Shown here: positions 25,280-33,668 of the stretch, piece after piece
How the letters are laid out: each line of letters begins with the position of its first letter
Position numbering within the stretch: position 1 is the first letter of the stretch
NCBI RefSeq assembly: GCF_045999315.1
Contig: NZ_CP174607.1
Span: forward strand, 1,612,001-1,676,000
Length of the DNA: 64,000 nucleotides
Source: Peredibacter sp045999315
GTDB taxonomy: Bacteria; Bdellovibrionota; Bacteriovoracia; Bacteriovoracales; Bacteriovoracaceae
Direction: 5' to 3'
Program-made: the position numbers and the translations under genes
Notes under the pieces: generated by a model
Told to the model about the DNA's origin: nothing
The model's database searches: none
What the model saw: only the letters and a program-made list of their open reading frames with translations

Positions 25280-25825
25280 TTAAATACTGAATGGAAAAGA
25301 CAGCTGCAAGGCCACCTGAGAGTATTTAACCTCAGTAATAACTTCATCTGCCTCCACCATACGATATTCAAGACTAAAGGCCATATGCCTCAGGGCATAG
25401 AATGTTAGTCCGGCCTTAAGTCCTTGTCCCGGGTCAATATCGTCGAGTTCTTCAAAATCAGCACTAAAGATATAGCCGCCGTATAAACGGAAAAAGCCAA
25501 ACCGATAGCCAATGAGAGCTGTCCATTCTTTGGTATTGAAGTCATCATCTTCAAGAATATCACCACCAGAAGACTTCAACTTATGTTGCATATATTCGGC
25601 ACCCAGCTGCCAATTTCCAAATTCAAAGCCGCCACGTGCGCCGTAACCAAGACCTTTTAAATCTGTATCATCAGAAAATGAGTTTGATGAGTCTAGGATA
25701 TCGGTGTAATTAAATTCCATGCTACCTGTTCCATAACCAAGGACCGGTTCGATGAATACAATTGCTTTTGCCGATTGAATTGAAAGAGTAGTGAACAACA
25801 ACACCAAAATAAGATGCTTAAACAT
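25280..25825 (-). CDS. Small outer-membrane beta-barrel protein
   Basis: A 181-residue exported protein with a signal peptide ending near SIQSAKA and a strong GGAGGCG ribosome site. The mature part alternates hydrophobic strands and short Asp-rich turns (VLGYGTGSMEFNYTD, WTALIGYRFGFFRLYGGYIFSADFEELDDIDP, QVALQLSFPFSI) and ends in an aromatic-rich strand, the pattern of an 8-strand OmpW/OprF-like barrel. It lies upstream of the usher-like operon on the same strand, separated by a stem-loop and the palindrome at 25180, so it is probably a separate transcript. Function unknown. Confidence 0.75.
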   Translation of the reverse strand: MFKHLILVLLFTTLSIQSAKAIVFIEPVLGYGTGSMEFNYTDILDSSNSFSDDTDLKGLGYGARGGFEFGNWQLGAEYMQHKLKSSGGDILEDDDFNTKEWTALIGYRFGFFRLYGGYIFSADFEELDDIDPGQGLKAGLTFYALRHMAFSLEYRMVEADEVITEVKYSQVALQLSFPFSI

Positions 25826-26086
25826 TTCGCCTCCATGTGAAATTAGAATAATTTTAGTGGGGCCTATAAAAGATTGTAGTTAATTTTTCTTAAGTGTTTC
25901 TTGGAATCAAATTGTTAATAAAAGCTTATTCTTTAATTGTGAGATGAGAACTATTTTTCCCATTTGGTTTTATTTTGAATTGAAAAATGACATCGTATTT
26001 CTTAAGAAAAGTTTTTTTTGAGCATTAAAACAGCACAATTCGATTCTAAATATTTGAAAAAATAATTTATCCTGCTTCCAATAGTT
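25826..26086. other. AT-rich intergenic region
   Basis: This stretch holds the promoter side of the small barrel gene and then sequence running into the decayed Rhs remnant. It is very AT-rich. I see no gene with a ribosome site and no clear hairpin. Confidence 0.5.
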
Positions 26087-26501
26087 GCGTATGATGGAAA
26101 TGAAATCATTGCCGAACTTGATGGCAAACGACAATGTTTTAATTCGTTATACACATTCAGGTCTAGGAACTGATGATGTTCTTGCTGTTTATATTTCAGA
26201 AGCAGGTGTGACGAGTGGTATGGCCCTAGAAAGTAAAGGCGATCTGTTTTTGAAAAATGCACTTAGTTCTGTTTAAGCAGTAACAGATTTGCAAGGAAAT
26301 ATCGTTCAAAGATATATGTATTCTAGTTTGGAGACCTCATGAATTAGTCATATTTTTCATTTTTATGCCGCCTCAGCCTTGGGTGGTTACAGCATGAGAC
26401 AAGGATGGGGATATGAACCCTGGGAAATTTATGGATACAGTGGTGCAGTCATGGCGCCTTTTGATTATAAATGGTGGGCTACACCGGAGTTTGCAAAATG
26501 A
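26087..26501 (+). pseudogene. Decayed C-terminal end of an Rhs/YD-repeat protein
   Basis: Translation gives AYDGNEIIAELDG, then, after a one-base frame change near 26117-26122, NDNVLIRYTHSGLGTDDVLAVY, then SV-stop-AVTDLQGNIVQRYMYSS. This is the order of the Rhs core consensus (YDG..LIAE, RYVHG.G.DEPLAV, SV.ALTD..G.VVQRYEY). The frame after the shift holds in-frame stops TAA at 26274 and TGA at 26340 and then stays open as a tail (HFYAASALGGYSMRQGWGYEP to TPEFAK) ending in TGA at 26499. The tail resembles a variable toxin tip. The gene has lost its 5' part and cannot be functional as it stands. Confidence 0.75.
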
Positions 26502-27016
26502 GAGTATTGTTTTTTATGATCTTTTTTGTTGGATGCACTTCGCTTAGAAATGAGAATGTTCGGATTGAAAGAGATTACGGTAAAGTTGTTTTTGGTAAGA
26601 GTAGTGGGTTTGAAGGGAGTTCTTATATATGCTCAGGACATATTAAAAATGATTGCAAGTGGATTGAATGGAGTTTCCCGGAGATAGAGGAGAAAATCAA
26701 GAATACTTTGAATGAAAACAAATTAAAGCTCGTTGGAGCAAAGTATAAAGAAAAAAATCAAGGGTTAAGTTGGTTTACATTCTTATCATTGGGTTTAGTT
26801 CCTTCAACAATGAATTATGAAAGAGATTTGGAAATCATTTATTCGGATTCTTTAAATAATACTTATCCTTTAAAATTAAATCAGACCTATCAGATAATGA
26901 CTGGTTGGTTTGCAGGACAATTTGGGACCATAAAGTCTTCGACTTCGATTCATGCTCATGAAAAGGAGGCTTTTATGAAGTCCCTAAGAACTGAATTTAC
27001 GAGAAGAGATAAATAG
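26498..27016 (+). CDS. Small lipoprotein coupled to the Rhs remnant
   Basis: A 172-residue protein. The ATG at 26498 overlaps the TGA that ends the Rhs tail (ATGA), and gives a proper lipoprotein signal (MRVLFFMIFFVGC, lipobox FFVGC); an earlier ATG at 26471 would spoil it and lies in the remnant frame. The mature part has a possible disulfide (CSGHIKNDC) and a mid-protein hydrophobic stretch (WFTFLSLGLVP). Lipoprotein immunity proteins often follow toxin tips, so an immunity role for the lost toxin is a fair guess. It may survive as an orphan. Confidence 0.6.
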   Translation: MRVLFFMIFFVGCTSLRNENVRIERDYGKVVFGKSSGFEGSSYICSGHIKNDCKWIEWSFPEIEEKIKNTLNENKLKLVGAKYKEKNQGLSWFTFLSLGLVPSTMNYERDLEIIYSDSLNNTYPLKLNQTYQIMTGWFAGQFGTIKSSTSIHAHEKEAFMKSLRTEFTRRDK

Positions 27017-27184
27017 ATTTTAGCTAGCTCGATTTAAGCAATAAAGAGCTTTGAAATGATTTGTGGCATGGTGTTATTTTGGGGTTGATCATTTAAAATC
27101 GCGTTCAATCTAAGACTTATTCATGGACTATCCTTGTCAATTTCTTGTAGTTTTACCCCCACTGTTAAATTCATGTGAGGTTTT

Positions 27185-29050
27185 ATGATCAAAGAGCTTA
27201 GCGAAGAGCAAGTCCGCACGATGACGCTCGAGGAAAAAGATCAATGGTGGCTGAAGAATGTCTATAAAGGAGACATGCCTCAGTTAACTGTTCGTTCTGC
27301 CTTAACTGGTATGATCCTTGGGGGAATTCTTTCTTTAACAAACTTATATATCGGTATTAAGACTGGTTGGACTCTGGGAGTAGGTATCTCTTCAGTTATC
27401 CTTTCATTCGCGTTTTTCAAACTTATTCAGAAGCTTAAACTTGGTTCTGAAATGAGCATCCTTGAAAACAATGCTATGCAATCGATCGCGACATCGGCCG
27501 GTTATATGACTGCTCCGATGATGGCATCAATTCCTGCTTATATGATGGTAACTGGCCAAGTTATCCCTATGTGGCAGTGTTTCTGGTGGATCGTTGTTCT
27601 TTCTCTTCTTGGTGTATTGTTCGCATTCCCACTTAAGAGACGTTTCATCAATGATGAACAAATGCCGTTCCCTGAAGGTTATGCTGCAGGTGTGGTACTT
27701 GATTCACTTCACGATGAAGACGGTAAACAAGGTATCTTCAAAGCGAAGCTTATGATGATCGGTGCTGGTCTTTCAGCTCTTATCGAAATCCTTCGTGCTG
27801 ATACTCTTCTTGCAAAATTCAAGATGGGTTTCCTTGCTATCCCTCACTACTGGGACGATTTCGTTTATAAATTCGCTACTCCAGCAATCATGGGTACTCC
27901 ACTTAAAGATCTAACAGTTCAATTCGATACTTCGATCGTTATGATGGGTACTGGTGGTCTAATGAGCATGAAGACGGCCATGTCGATTCTTCTTGGTGCT
28001 TTCATTAACTACTTCCTTCTTGCTCCAGTAATGATTGATGCGGGAATCATCACAGACACAACTTTTAAAGCGATCACTATGTGGAGCTTGTGGGGTGGTG
28101 CTGCTGTTATGACAACGTCATCTCTTTATAGCTTCTTCTCGAAGCCTCAGATCATCATCCAGTCTTTCAAAAAGATGTTCTCTAAGAAAGAAACTAAAGA
28201 CGATGTTCTTGAAAAAATCGAACTTCCTATGTGGATCTTCGCAGTTGGTATTCCTGTAATCGGTGCTCTAACTGTTTACCTAGGTCACATCTGGTTCGGT
28301 ATTCACTACTGGCTTGGTATCATCGCCATCCCTCTAGTTTTCGTATTTACACTAATCGCAGTAACTTCAACTGGTCTTACAGCAATCACTCCTGGTGGTG
28401 CTCTTGGTAAGCTGACTCAGATTACTTACGGTGCTCTTGCTCCGGGTAACGTGACAACTAACCTTATGACTGCTGGTATTACTTCAGAAGTATCTCTGAA
28501 CGCTTCGAACCTTCTTATGGATATCAAGCCTTCATATATGCTTGGTGGTAAGCCACGTCTTCAGGCCCTTGGTCACATCCTTGGTATCTTCGCTGGTGGT
28601 CTAATTGCTGTTCCAGTTTTCTACAGCATTTTCCACGGTGATATTTCTCTATTCACAACAGACGCTCTTCCTCTTCCATCAGCACTTGTTTGGAAAGGTG
28701 TATCTGAAGTTCTAACTAAAGGTCTTTCTAACCTTCACTATACTGCTCAAATTGCAGCTGGTATCGGTGCAGTTCTTGGTATCGTGATTGAAATCGCAAA
28801 CAAGAAAATGAACGGCAAATTCCCACTTTCTGGTGTTGGTCTTGGTCTAGGTTTCGTTCTTCGTTTCGCTGATGCTTGGTCAATGGCCCTTGGTACACTT
28901 ATTTTCTGGGTTGCTAAGAAAATGTGTAAGAACAAAGAAGGCGTTGGTTACAGAGCTTTCGTTGATAACCAAGAGACTCTTGCTGCTGGTGTAATCGCTG
29001 GTGGTTCGATTATCGGTATTATCCTGATTCTTCTAGAGCAAGCTGTATAA
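27185..29050 (+). CDS. OPT family oligopeptide transporter
   Basis: A 621-residue polytopic membrane protein. Family marks are LTVRSALTGMILGGILSLTNLYIGIKTGW near the N-terminus, the FPEGYAAGVVL segment, and GKLTQITYGALAPGNVTTNLMTAGIT in the second half. Bacterial OPT proteins import short peptides, driven by protons. The cytosolic N-terminus (IKELSEEQVRTMTLEEKDQWWLKNVYKGD) is typical of this subfamily. The gene stands alone with a strong terminator, and its codon choice is unusually uniform (many CTT, GGT and GCT), which suggests high expression. It complements the Opp system at 8.5-13.9 kb. Confidence 0.92.
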   Translation: MIKELSEEQVRTMTLEEKDQWWLKNVYKGDMPQLTVRSALTGMILGGILSLTNLYIGIKTGWTLGVGISSVILSFAFFKLIQKLKLGSEMSILENNAMQSIATSAGYMTAPMMASIPAYMMVTGQVIPMWQCFWWIVVLSLLGVLFAFPLKRRFINDEQMPFPEGYAAGVVLDSLHDEDGKQGIFKAKLMMIGAGLSALIEILRADTLLAKFKMGFLAIPHYWDDFVYKFATPAIMGTPLKDLTVQFDTSIVMMGTGGLMSMKTAMSILLGAFINYFLLAPVMIDAGIITDTTFKAITMWSLWGGAAVMTTSSLYSFFSKPQIIIQSFKKMFSKKETKDDVLEKIELPMWIFAVGIPVIGALTVYLGHIWFGIHYWLGIIAIPLVFVFTLIAVTSTGLTAITPGGALGKLTQITYGALAPGNVTTNLMTAGITSEVSLNASNLLMDIKPSYMLGGKPRLQALGHILGIFAGGLIAVPVFYSIFHGDISLFTTDALPLPSALVWKGVSEVLTKGLSNLHYTAQIAAGIGAVLGIVIEIANKKMNGKFPLSGVGLGLGFVLRFADAWSMALGTLIFWVAKKMCKNKEGVGYRAFVDNQETLAAGVIAGGSIIGIILILLEQAV

Positions 29051-29066
29051 TTCAGTTTAGCTTTTG

Positions 29067-29094
29067 GCCCCGGAGAAATCCGGGGCTTTTTTTT
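29067..29094 (+). terminator. Rho-independent terminator after OPT gene
   Basis: GCCCCGG (29067-29073) pairs with CCGGGGC (29080-29086) around a 6-base loop, followed by eight T. Confidence 0.92.
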
Positions 29095-29197
29095 GCCCTA
29101 AAATGAGGCCAGGTGGCCGAAATTAGGAACAACAAGAAAAATTAAGTAAATCCCATAGACATAGATTCCGAAGGGTCAACCAACGCCGGAGTCTACA

Positions 29198-30421
29198 ATG
29201 AAATATTCAGCACTTTCACTCACAATTCTACTTCTAAGTAGTTGTTCACATTTCAAAAAGCCAATGACTTTGGAAGAAGCCGTGAAGATGGAAGGCACTG
29301 ATCTCTCGCTCCAAAAAGTGACATCTCAAGATGAGCTTGTGAGCTTTGAGGTCCCAGGCAAGCTTTCTCCGACAATAAATCACATTTCAGATAAGGTTGA
29401 TTTCTATTATTCGACCATCGACATTGGGGCAAGCTATCCAATGGAGTGTTACATTTATAAGACGGATATTAATCCGGCCTCCACATTGAAAAGAATGAGT
29501 GAGAAAGTAATATCAGATAAAAAGATTGTAGGAGAGATTGCTCAGAAAGAGATCGCTCTGTTTGGAGCGGGTGTCGCCCTTGAAGCTTCGCCTTTTATGC
29601 TTCTCCATACGAGCTATCTGACGAAAGACAAAAAAGTCGGGAAGCTTAAAGGGATGATTGTGGTTAAGGATCATTCTTCAGCGGTCTGTCTGCACAACGA
29701 TGTAGGATTCAACCAGACATTTACTGAGTCATTCCTGAAAGTTGCTGCGAGCCTTGAAGTTAAAAAAGGGAAACCTTCTGAACCGGAATACCGTGAAGTC
29801 TTTTTGCTTAAGATGAATAATATTCCTTTGGGTTTTGTAACGAACTCATTAATCAAAGCTCAAAACAAAACCCAAGTAAGCATTCAGAGAACAAGTCTAC
29901 TAATCCCGGTCTCAGCCTCTGAAATTCTCTCTAGCGATGGTGTGGAGCTGGAGATCTCCGACGCCAAAGGAATGCTTACGTACGGACGATATTTACATGA
30001 TGGTGAACCAGAAAAATCATTTTCGATCGAAGTTAAAACAAACGATCTAAAGACTTACAACGTTTTGGGCATGGTAGGAGAAAAGACAATCGCGACTCAG
30101 TTGGAAACTCACGGGATTGTATCAAGCTATGGCCACACTAAAATGCTACCTCGTAAATTGTTTGAGCAGGAACTCCAGCAATTTTCTATTCCTATTTATA
30201 GCCCATCAAGAAATCCGGCCGCTGTTGGAAGTTTAAGAACTTCTTTGAAGAGTAAGTCTGAAACGGGCGCGGTTTTGAGAATAGACTCTGGCGATGGAGC
30301 GACCACGTCGGAGGTCGATCTTGACGGTACTTTAAAAAGAAGCATCATTCCAGCAGGTCAGTTTGAACTAATTGGAGAAAGAGTCTTTAAACTTGGAACT
30401 ATATCCAGTCCTCAAGATTAA
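29198..30421 (+). CDS. Lipoprotein of unknown function
   Basis: A 407-residue protein with a lipobox (LLLSSC, about 11-16), so it should be membrane-anchored in the periplasm. Two cysteines in the first half (YPMECYIYK, SSAVCLHND) may be linked. The first 170 residues recall small periplasmic domains that bind membranes or peptides, the second half is beta-rich; neither has a family I can name. GGAG precedes the ATG. The gene ends 9 bases before the convergent TIGR02147 regulator. Confidence 0.65.
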   Translation: MKYSALSLTILLLSSCSHFKKPMTLEEAVKMEGTDLSLQKVTSQDELVSFEVPGKLSPTINHISDKVDFYYSTIDIGASYPMECYIYKTDINPASTLKRMSEKVISDKKIVGEIAQKEIALFGAGVALEASPFMLLHTSYLTKDKKVGKLKGMIVVKDHSSAVCLHNDVGFNQTFTESFLKVAASLEVKKGKPSEPEYREVFLLKMNNIPLGFVTNSLIKAQNKTQVSIQRTSLLIPVSASEILSSDGVELEISDAKGMLTYGRYLHDGEPEKSFSIEVKTNDLKTYNVLGMVGEKTIATQLETHGIVSSYGHTKMLPRKLFEQELQQFSIPIYSPSRNPAAVGSLRTSLKSKSETGAVLRIDSGDGATTSEVDLDGTLKRSIIPAGQFELIGERVFKLGTISSPQD

Positions 30422-30430
30422 TTAATAATC

Positions 30431-31237
30431 TTATTTTTGACTTTCGAGACTGAAGAAATCCAGAGTCAGCACGCAGAGCTCTTCCTCTTTTGAGGGCCTT
30501 ACAATTTCCCTGACTTCCTGAAGATGTGTCAGAAGTTTTTCTTTAATCTGTTCAAAATCTTTCTTGGAAAGACTATAGACCGATGAGAAGTGAATGTTGT
30601 TCTTGCCACTGAGGTTGATGTTTTCGATGGCACGCATACGCCAATTCTCATGATGTTGTGTAATGAAGGGTGAGTCACCTTTTAAGAAAATACGTCCTTT
30701 CCCCGAATTGAATCCTTCCTTGGAAGCAGCGATAAGTCCCGTCTCAATGAGAAAATCTGTGGCCTCATTAACAACGCTCATGGGAAGACCTAAGTAGCTA
30801 CTGATAGATTTTTTATCTCGGTATTCAGGAATCGTAATCAGAATATGAATGGCGGCGTAGTACCACTTGGAATAGTACTTCGCTTGCATCACTTCATCTA
30901 ATTCATCCTTGATATTGATTCGATTGGAAAGAAGAGCGCGCTTCTCTCGGATCTCTTTAATCTTTTTTCTCGACATGTCTTTCAGGCGCTTGGTTCCGGC
31001 CTTGGCGAATTGAACGAGAAGGAGAAAGAAATCTTCTTCGTCTTGTGTGAGTTCAAAGAAGGCAGAAGCATCTACTGCTTGTTCGAGACTTAAGTGAGCA
31101 TCGTGATTCAGGACTCTGGTGATATAGGCCGACTGACAATTGAGGGCCTCGGCAAATAAAAGGCGAGAACCGTGACCTTTGGAGGCCAGGACGCTTTTTA
31201 TATAGTCCTTGTAGTCATCGAAGCTAAATATTTCCAT
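30431..31237 (-). CDS. TIGR02147 family transcription regulator (268 aa)
   Basis: A cytosolic 268-residue protein of the TIGR02147 family, which is common in Bdellovibrio relatives and Fibrobacter. The N-terminus FSFDDYKDYIKSVLASKGH followed by an HTH-like LFAEALNCQSAYITRVLNHDAHLSLEQAVDASAFF (about 26-60) is the family's cro/C1-like part, and the C-terminal domain continues into SVVNEATDFLIETGLIAASKEGF. It is divergent from the exported gene at 31372 across 134 bases, so it probably controls that promoter. A second member lies at 35183. Confidence 0.85.
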   Translation of the reverse strand: MEIFSFDDYKDYIKSVLASKGHGSRLLFAEALNCQSAYITRVLNHDAHLSLEQAVDASAFFELTQDEEDFFLLLVQFAKAGTKRLKDMSRKKIKEIREKRALLSNRINIKDELDEVMQAKYYSKWYYAAIHILITIPEYRDKKSISSYLGLPMSVVNEATDFLIETGLIAASKEGFNSGKGRIFLKGDSPFITQHHENWRMRAIENINLSGKNNIHFSSVYSLSKKDFEQIKEKLLTHLQEVREIVRPSKEEELCVLTLDFFSLESQK

Positions 31238-31336
31238 AAGTAATTCCAGTAACTTAAGTTTAAAAATGAACTAGTAGTTAAATTATAGCATGAATTTTGA
31301 TTAATTTTATGCGGAAAGTTATTTTTACCTGATCTA

Positions 31337-31370
31337 TAACCCTCCCATCAAAACAACCTTTGGAGGGTTA
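31337..31370 (+). promoter_or_regulatory. Hairpin that covers the ribosome site of the 31372 gene
   Basis: TAACCCTCC (31337-31345) and GGAGGGTTA (31362-31370) form a perfect 9-base stem around a 16-base loop. The 3' arm contains the whole Shine-Dalgarno GGAGGG and ends one base before the ATG. When folded the start should be blocked, so an RNA thermometer or a factor-controlled switch is possible. Confidence 0.6.
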
Positions 31371-31371
31371 A

Positions 31372-32214
31372 ATGAAAACGATCACTTTCTTCTTAGCATG
31401 TGCAGTTGTTCTACCAACCTACGCGGCAAGTTTTAATCCGCTTCAAAAGCTTCAGGAGTCTCGTGCTCTGTATGCTGAGGTTCAGGTTGTGATTCATGAG
31501 AATCAAGCAAAGATCGAAGCTTTTAAGTCTGAGGCACTGGGAGCTGAAGAAGAGGTTCGTTCATTTAATCTAAACCATCCGGCCCTTAAAGAAACACTAG
31601 CTACATGTGCGAATCTCATGAATGCGAAAATGGAGGAGACGGGAAAGGAGTTGAGCAATCGTAATGAAAGTGAAGCGAGAGCTTCTTTAAAAACCCTAAC
31701 TGAGATTGAAGAGAGTGTGAAACGTTATATTGATGCTGAAGAGTGTTCGAAATGCGATCCCGAGCTTCGAGAAGCAGCAATGAATAAGTATCAAGAGCGA
31801 GTTTTGACTCTTATGAAAGAGCTAAAACCGAGTCAGTATGCTTCCCGCGATGTGAATGATCTAGTGGACAGACATTTAAGTCGCAAGTTTTGTAAGTTCA
31901 ATAAGTACTTTGTGTATGAGGACGATAAGATCACCAAAGGTGAGTTGGATCACATCGGTTGTACTTATCACGATAGCCTTGCCCCAGCGGAAATCTTGTC
32001 TGGTCGCTATACGGAGAGTCTTCTTTACATTGCTAAGAATGCACCAGTTAAGGTCGTGAGAAATTCTAAACGTAATGGTGAGCCTTCGAGCAAATTCACT
32101 GGCAAGACGGTAAGACTGACTCTGACCTATGACAAGTCGGTGATTACTGGCCTCGACAATATTCGCTTCCCAGTTGATGGGAACCCAATTTGGGTAATTC
32201 AAGACGAAATGTAG
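31372..32214 (+). CDS. Exported protein, C-domain-only paralog of the GGESGGGGD family
   Basis: A 280-residue protein with a signal peptide (ending near PTYAAS). It aligns with the second halves of the next two genes: a FNPLQKLQESRALY start, a charged helical part, a conserved EECSKCDPE pair of cysteines (about 123-131) and a C-terminal LSGRYTESLLYIAKNAPVKV segment. It lacks the GGESGGGGD/HHEYAGL N-domain that the paralogs carry. Function unknown; exported. It is the first of three paralogs and is divergent from a TIGR02147 regulator. Confidence 0.7.
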   Translation: MKTITFFLACAVVLPTYAASFNPLQKLQESRALYAEVQVVIHENQAKIEAFKSEALGAEEEVRSFNLNHPALKETLATCANLMNAKMEETGKELSNRNESEARASLKTLTEIEESVKRYIDAEECSKCDPELREAAMNKYQERVLTLMKELKPSQYASRDVNDLVDRHLSRKFCKFNKYFVYEDDKITKGELDHIGCTYHDSLAPAEILSGRYTESLLYIAKNAPVKVVRNSKRNGEPSSKFTGKTVRLTLTYDKSVITGLDNIRFPVDGNPIWVIQDEM

Positions 32215-32222
32215 TTCATCCA

Positions 32223-32252
32223 GCCCTCTTTCCCGCAGGTTAGGAAGAGGGC
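32223..32252 (+). terminator. Stem-loop after the 31372 gene
   Basis: GCCCTCTT with a following CC pairs with GG-AAGAGGGC (10 base pairs with one bulge) around the loop CGCAGGTTA. The T-tract is poor, so it may act as a weak terminator or as a 3' end structure just ahead of the palindrome at 32254. Confidence 0.5.
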
Positions 32253-32253
32253 A

Positions 32254-32274
32254 ACTGTCTAAACTTTAGACAGT
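32254..32274. promoter_or_regulatory. Palindrome CTGTCTA-N5-TAGACAG, site 2
   Basis: A perfect 21-base palindrome (10 bases each side of one central base) whose inner part is CTGTCTA-N5-TAGACAG. It lies about 69 bases before the ATG of the 32343 gene, in a promoter position. The same motif and spacing appear at 25180-25198. Binding by a TIGR02147-type regulator is a natural guess, as these genes flank the locus, but it is unproven. Confidence 0.6.
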
Positions 32275-32342
32275 GGGAGAAAGAACTACAAATGAACCTA
32301 AGTGCAAAGAATAACTAGATAGAATGCAAATAAGGAGTTCCT

Positions 32343-33668
32343 ATGCTTTTAAAGACTTTGGCCCTGGTTATGGGTCTGTCCGTTCTTCCTGTCTATGCTG
32401 GCGGAGAATCTGGTGGCGGTGGTGATTCATTAGAAGAACGTGTGGATGAAATTCGCGCGGATATTTTAACCTGGATCAATGCGGGTGGTTCTAAGTCATT
32501 AGTACTTCCGAACGATATCACGCATGAAAACTACGTAAGTCTCATGACTGATATTCTTCAACCTAAAAAAGTTGTTTTGGGTTTTGAAGAATCTGAGATC
32601 AATGTAGGTGGAGTTCCTAAAACTTGCCGTGGTTATATTTCGAAAGAAAATCAACGCCCACATATCCTTTGTAATATTGCTCGCTTTAAAGGAACAGGCG
32701 AGGCCGAACAGTATCGTCTGATTCACCATGAGTATGCTGGTCTTGTGAGAATTGAAAAGAACGATGGTGCCGCCTCTGATTATGCAATCTCATCGCAGTT
32801 AACAGACTATCTAAGAAGAAAGACAGTTCTTCGACTAGCAGTGGTGAAGAAAGAACAGAATCGAAACGGATTTGACCCGATTCAAAGTTTGGAAGAAGCA
32901 CGCGCTCTTTATGTAAAGAGATTAGAGGCCTCAGGGAAACGGGCACAGGAAATTCAGGAATTTCGAGTTAAATCTGAAAAAGTATTGCAAAGCTTAAGAG
33001 ATAAAAGCATTGATCCAACTATTAATGAAATCGTAAACGGTTGTGCAGACGAGCTTGAAGCAACTATTCCAAAATATGCAGCGCAATTTGATCAATCGAG
33101 ACTTCGAACCGACAAAAACTTCGAAAATAAATTGCAGGACATAGAGAAAAGTATAAATAGATTTTTTGAAGCTGAAGAATGTACTCAATGCGATGAAGTG
33201 ATTCGTGAGCAAACACTTCTGGCCTCAAAAGACAGCATTCTGAAAGCTTTAAGAGATCTCACTCAAGATCCTGATTATATTTATTCCGATAGACCGCGTG
33301 ACTTCTATTGGGACGTACATAAGAGAGATTGTTCATTTAGAAAGCTCTTCAATATTGAACAAGATAAGCAGACGCAAGATCTCAGGCACAGTTCTGGCTC
33401 GACCTATAGCGAGTCGCTGACCTTGGAAGAGATTCTTTCTGGCAAATACGATAAGGCACTTCAGTTTCTCGGAAAAAATGGACCGATTAAAGTCGAAAGA
33501 ACGGCAAGAAAACTTGGAACTAAGCCATATTCAAAGTTTAATGGAAAAAAGATCAAAATGGTTATGATCTATGATTCGAGCATCTTTGATGGCTATAGCG
33601 AAGTCGAATTCCCTGAATTTGGAAATCCCATTCATTTAATCGAGGGGGGTCTAAATGAAAACAAGTAA
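32343..33668 (+). CDS. Exported GGESGGGGD-family protein 1
   Basis: A 441-residue protein with a signal peptide ending in VYA and a mature start GGESGGGGDSLEERVDEIRADIL. The N-domain (to about 165) contains KTCRGYISKENQRPHILCN and the RLIHHEYAGLV motif, a histidine-glutamate pair reminiscent of a zincin-like site but without full HExxH, then SDYAISSQLTDY. The C-domain repeats the exported paralog at 31372 (EECTQCDEV, LSGKYDKALQFLGKNGPI). Function unknown. Its end overlaps the next paralog by 14 bases. Confidence 0.75.
   Translation: MLLKTLALVMGLSVLPVYAGGESGGGGDSLEERVDEIRADILTWINAGGSKSLVLPNDITHENYVSLMTDILQPKKVVLGFEESEINVGGVPKTCRGYISKENQRPHILCNIARFKGTGEAEQYRLIHHEYAGLVRIEKNDGAASDYAISSQLTDYLRRKTVLRLAVVKKEQNRNGFDPIQSLEEARALYVKRLEASGKRAQEIQEFRVKSEKVLQSLRDKSIDPTINEIVNGCADELEATIPKYAAQFDQSRLRTDKNFENKLQDIEKSINRFFEAEECTQCDEVIREQTLLASKDSILKALRDLTQDPDYIYSDRPRDFYWDVHKRDCSFRKLFNIEQDKQTQDLRHSSGSTYSESLTLEEILSGKYDKALQFLGKNGPIKVERTARKLGTKPYSKFNGKKIKMVMIYDSSIFDGYSEVEFPEFGNPIHLIEGGLNENK

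Noticed and set aside
26471..27016. Longer lipoprotein starting at 26471
   Set aside because: The earlier start lies inside the Rhs tail and would put nine extra residues ahead of a lipoprotein signal that is complete from 26498.
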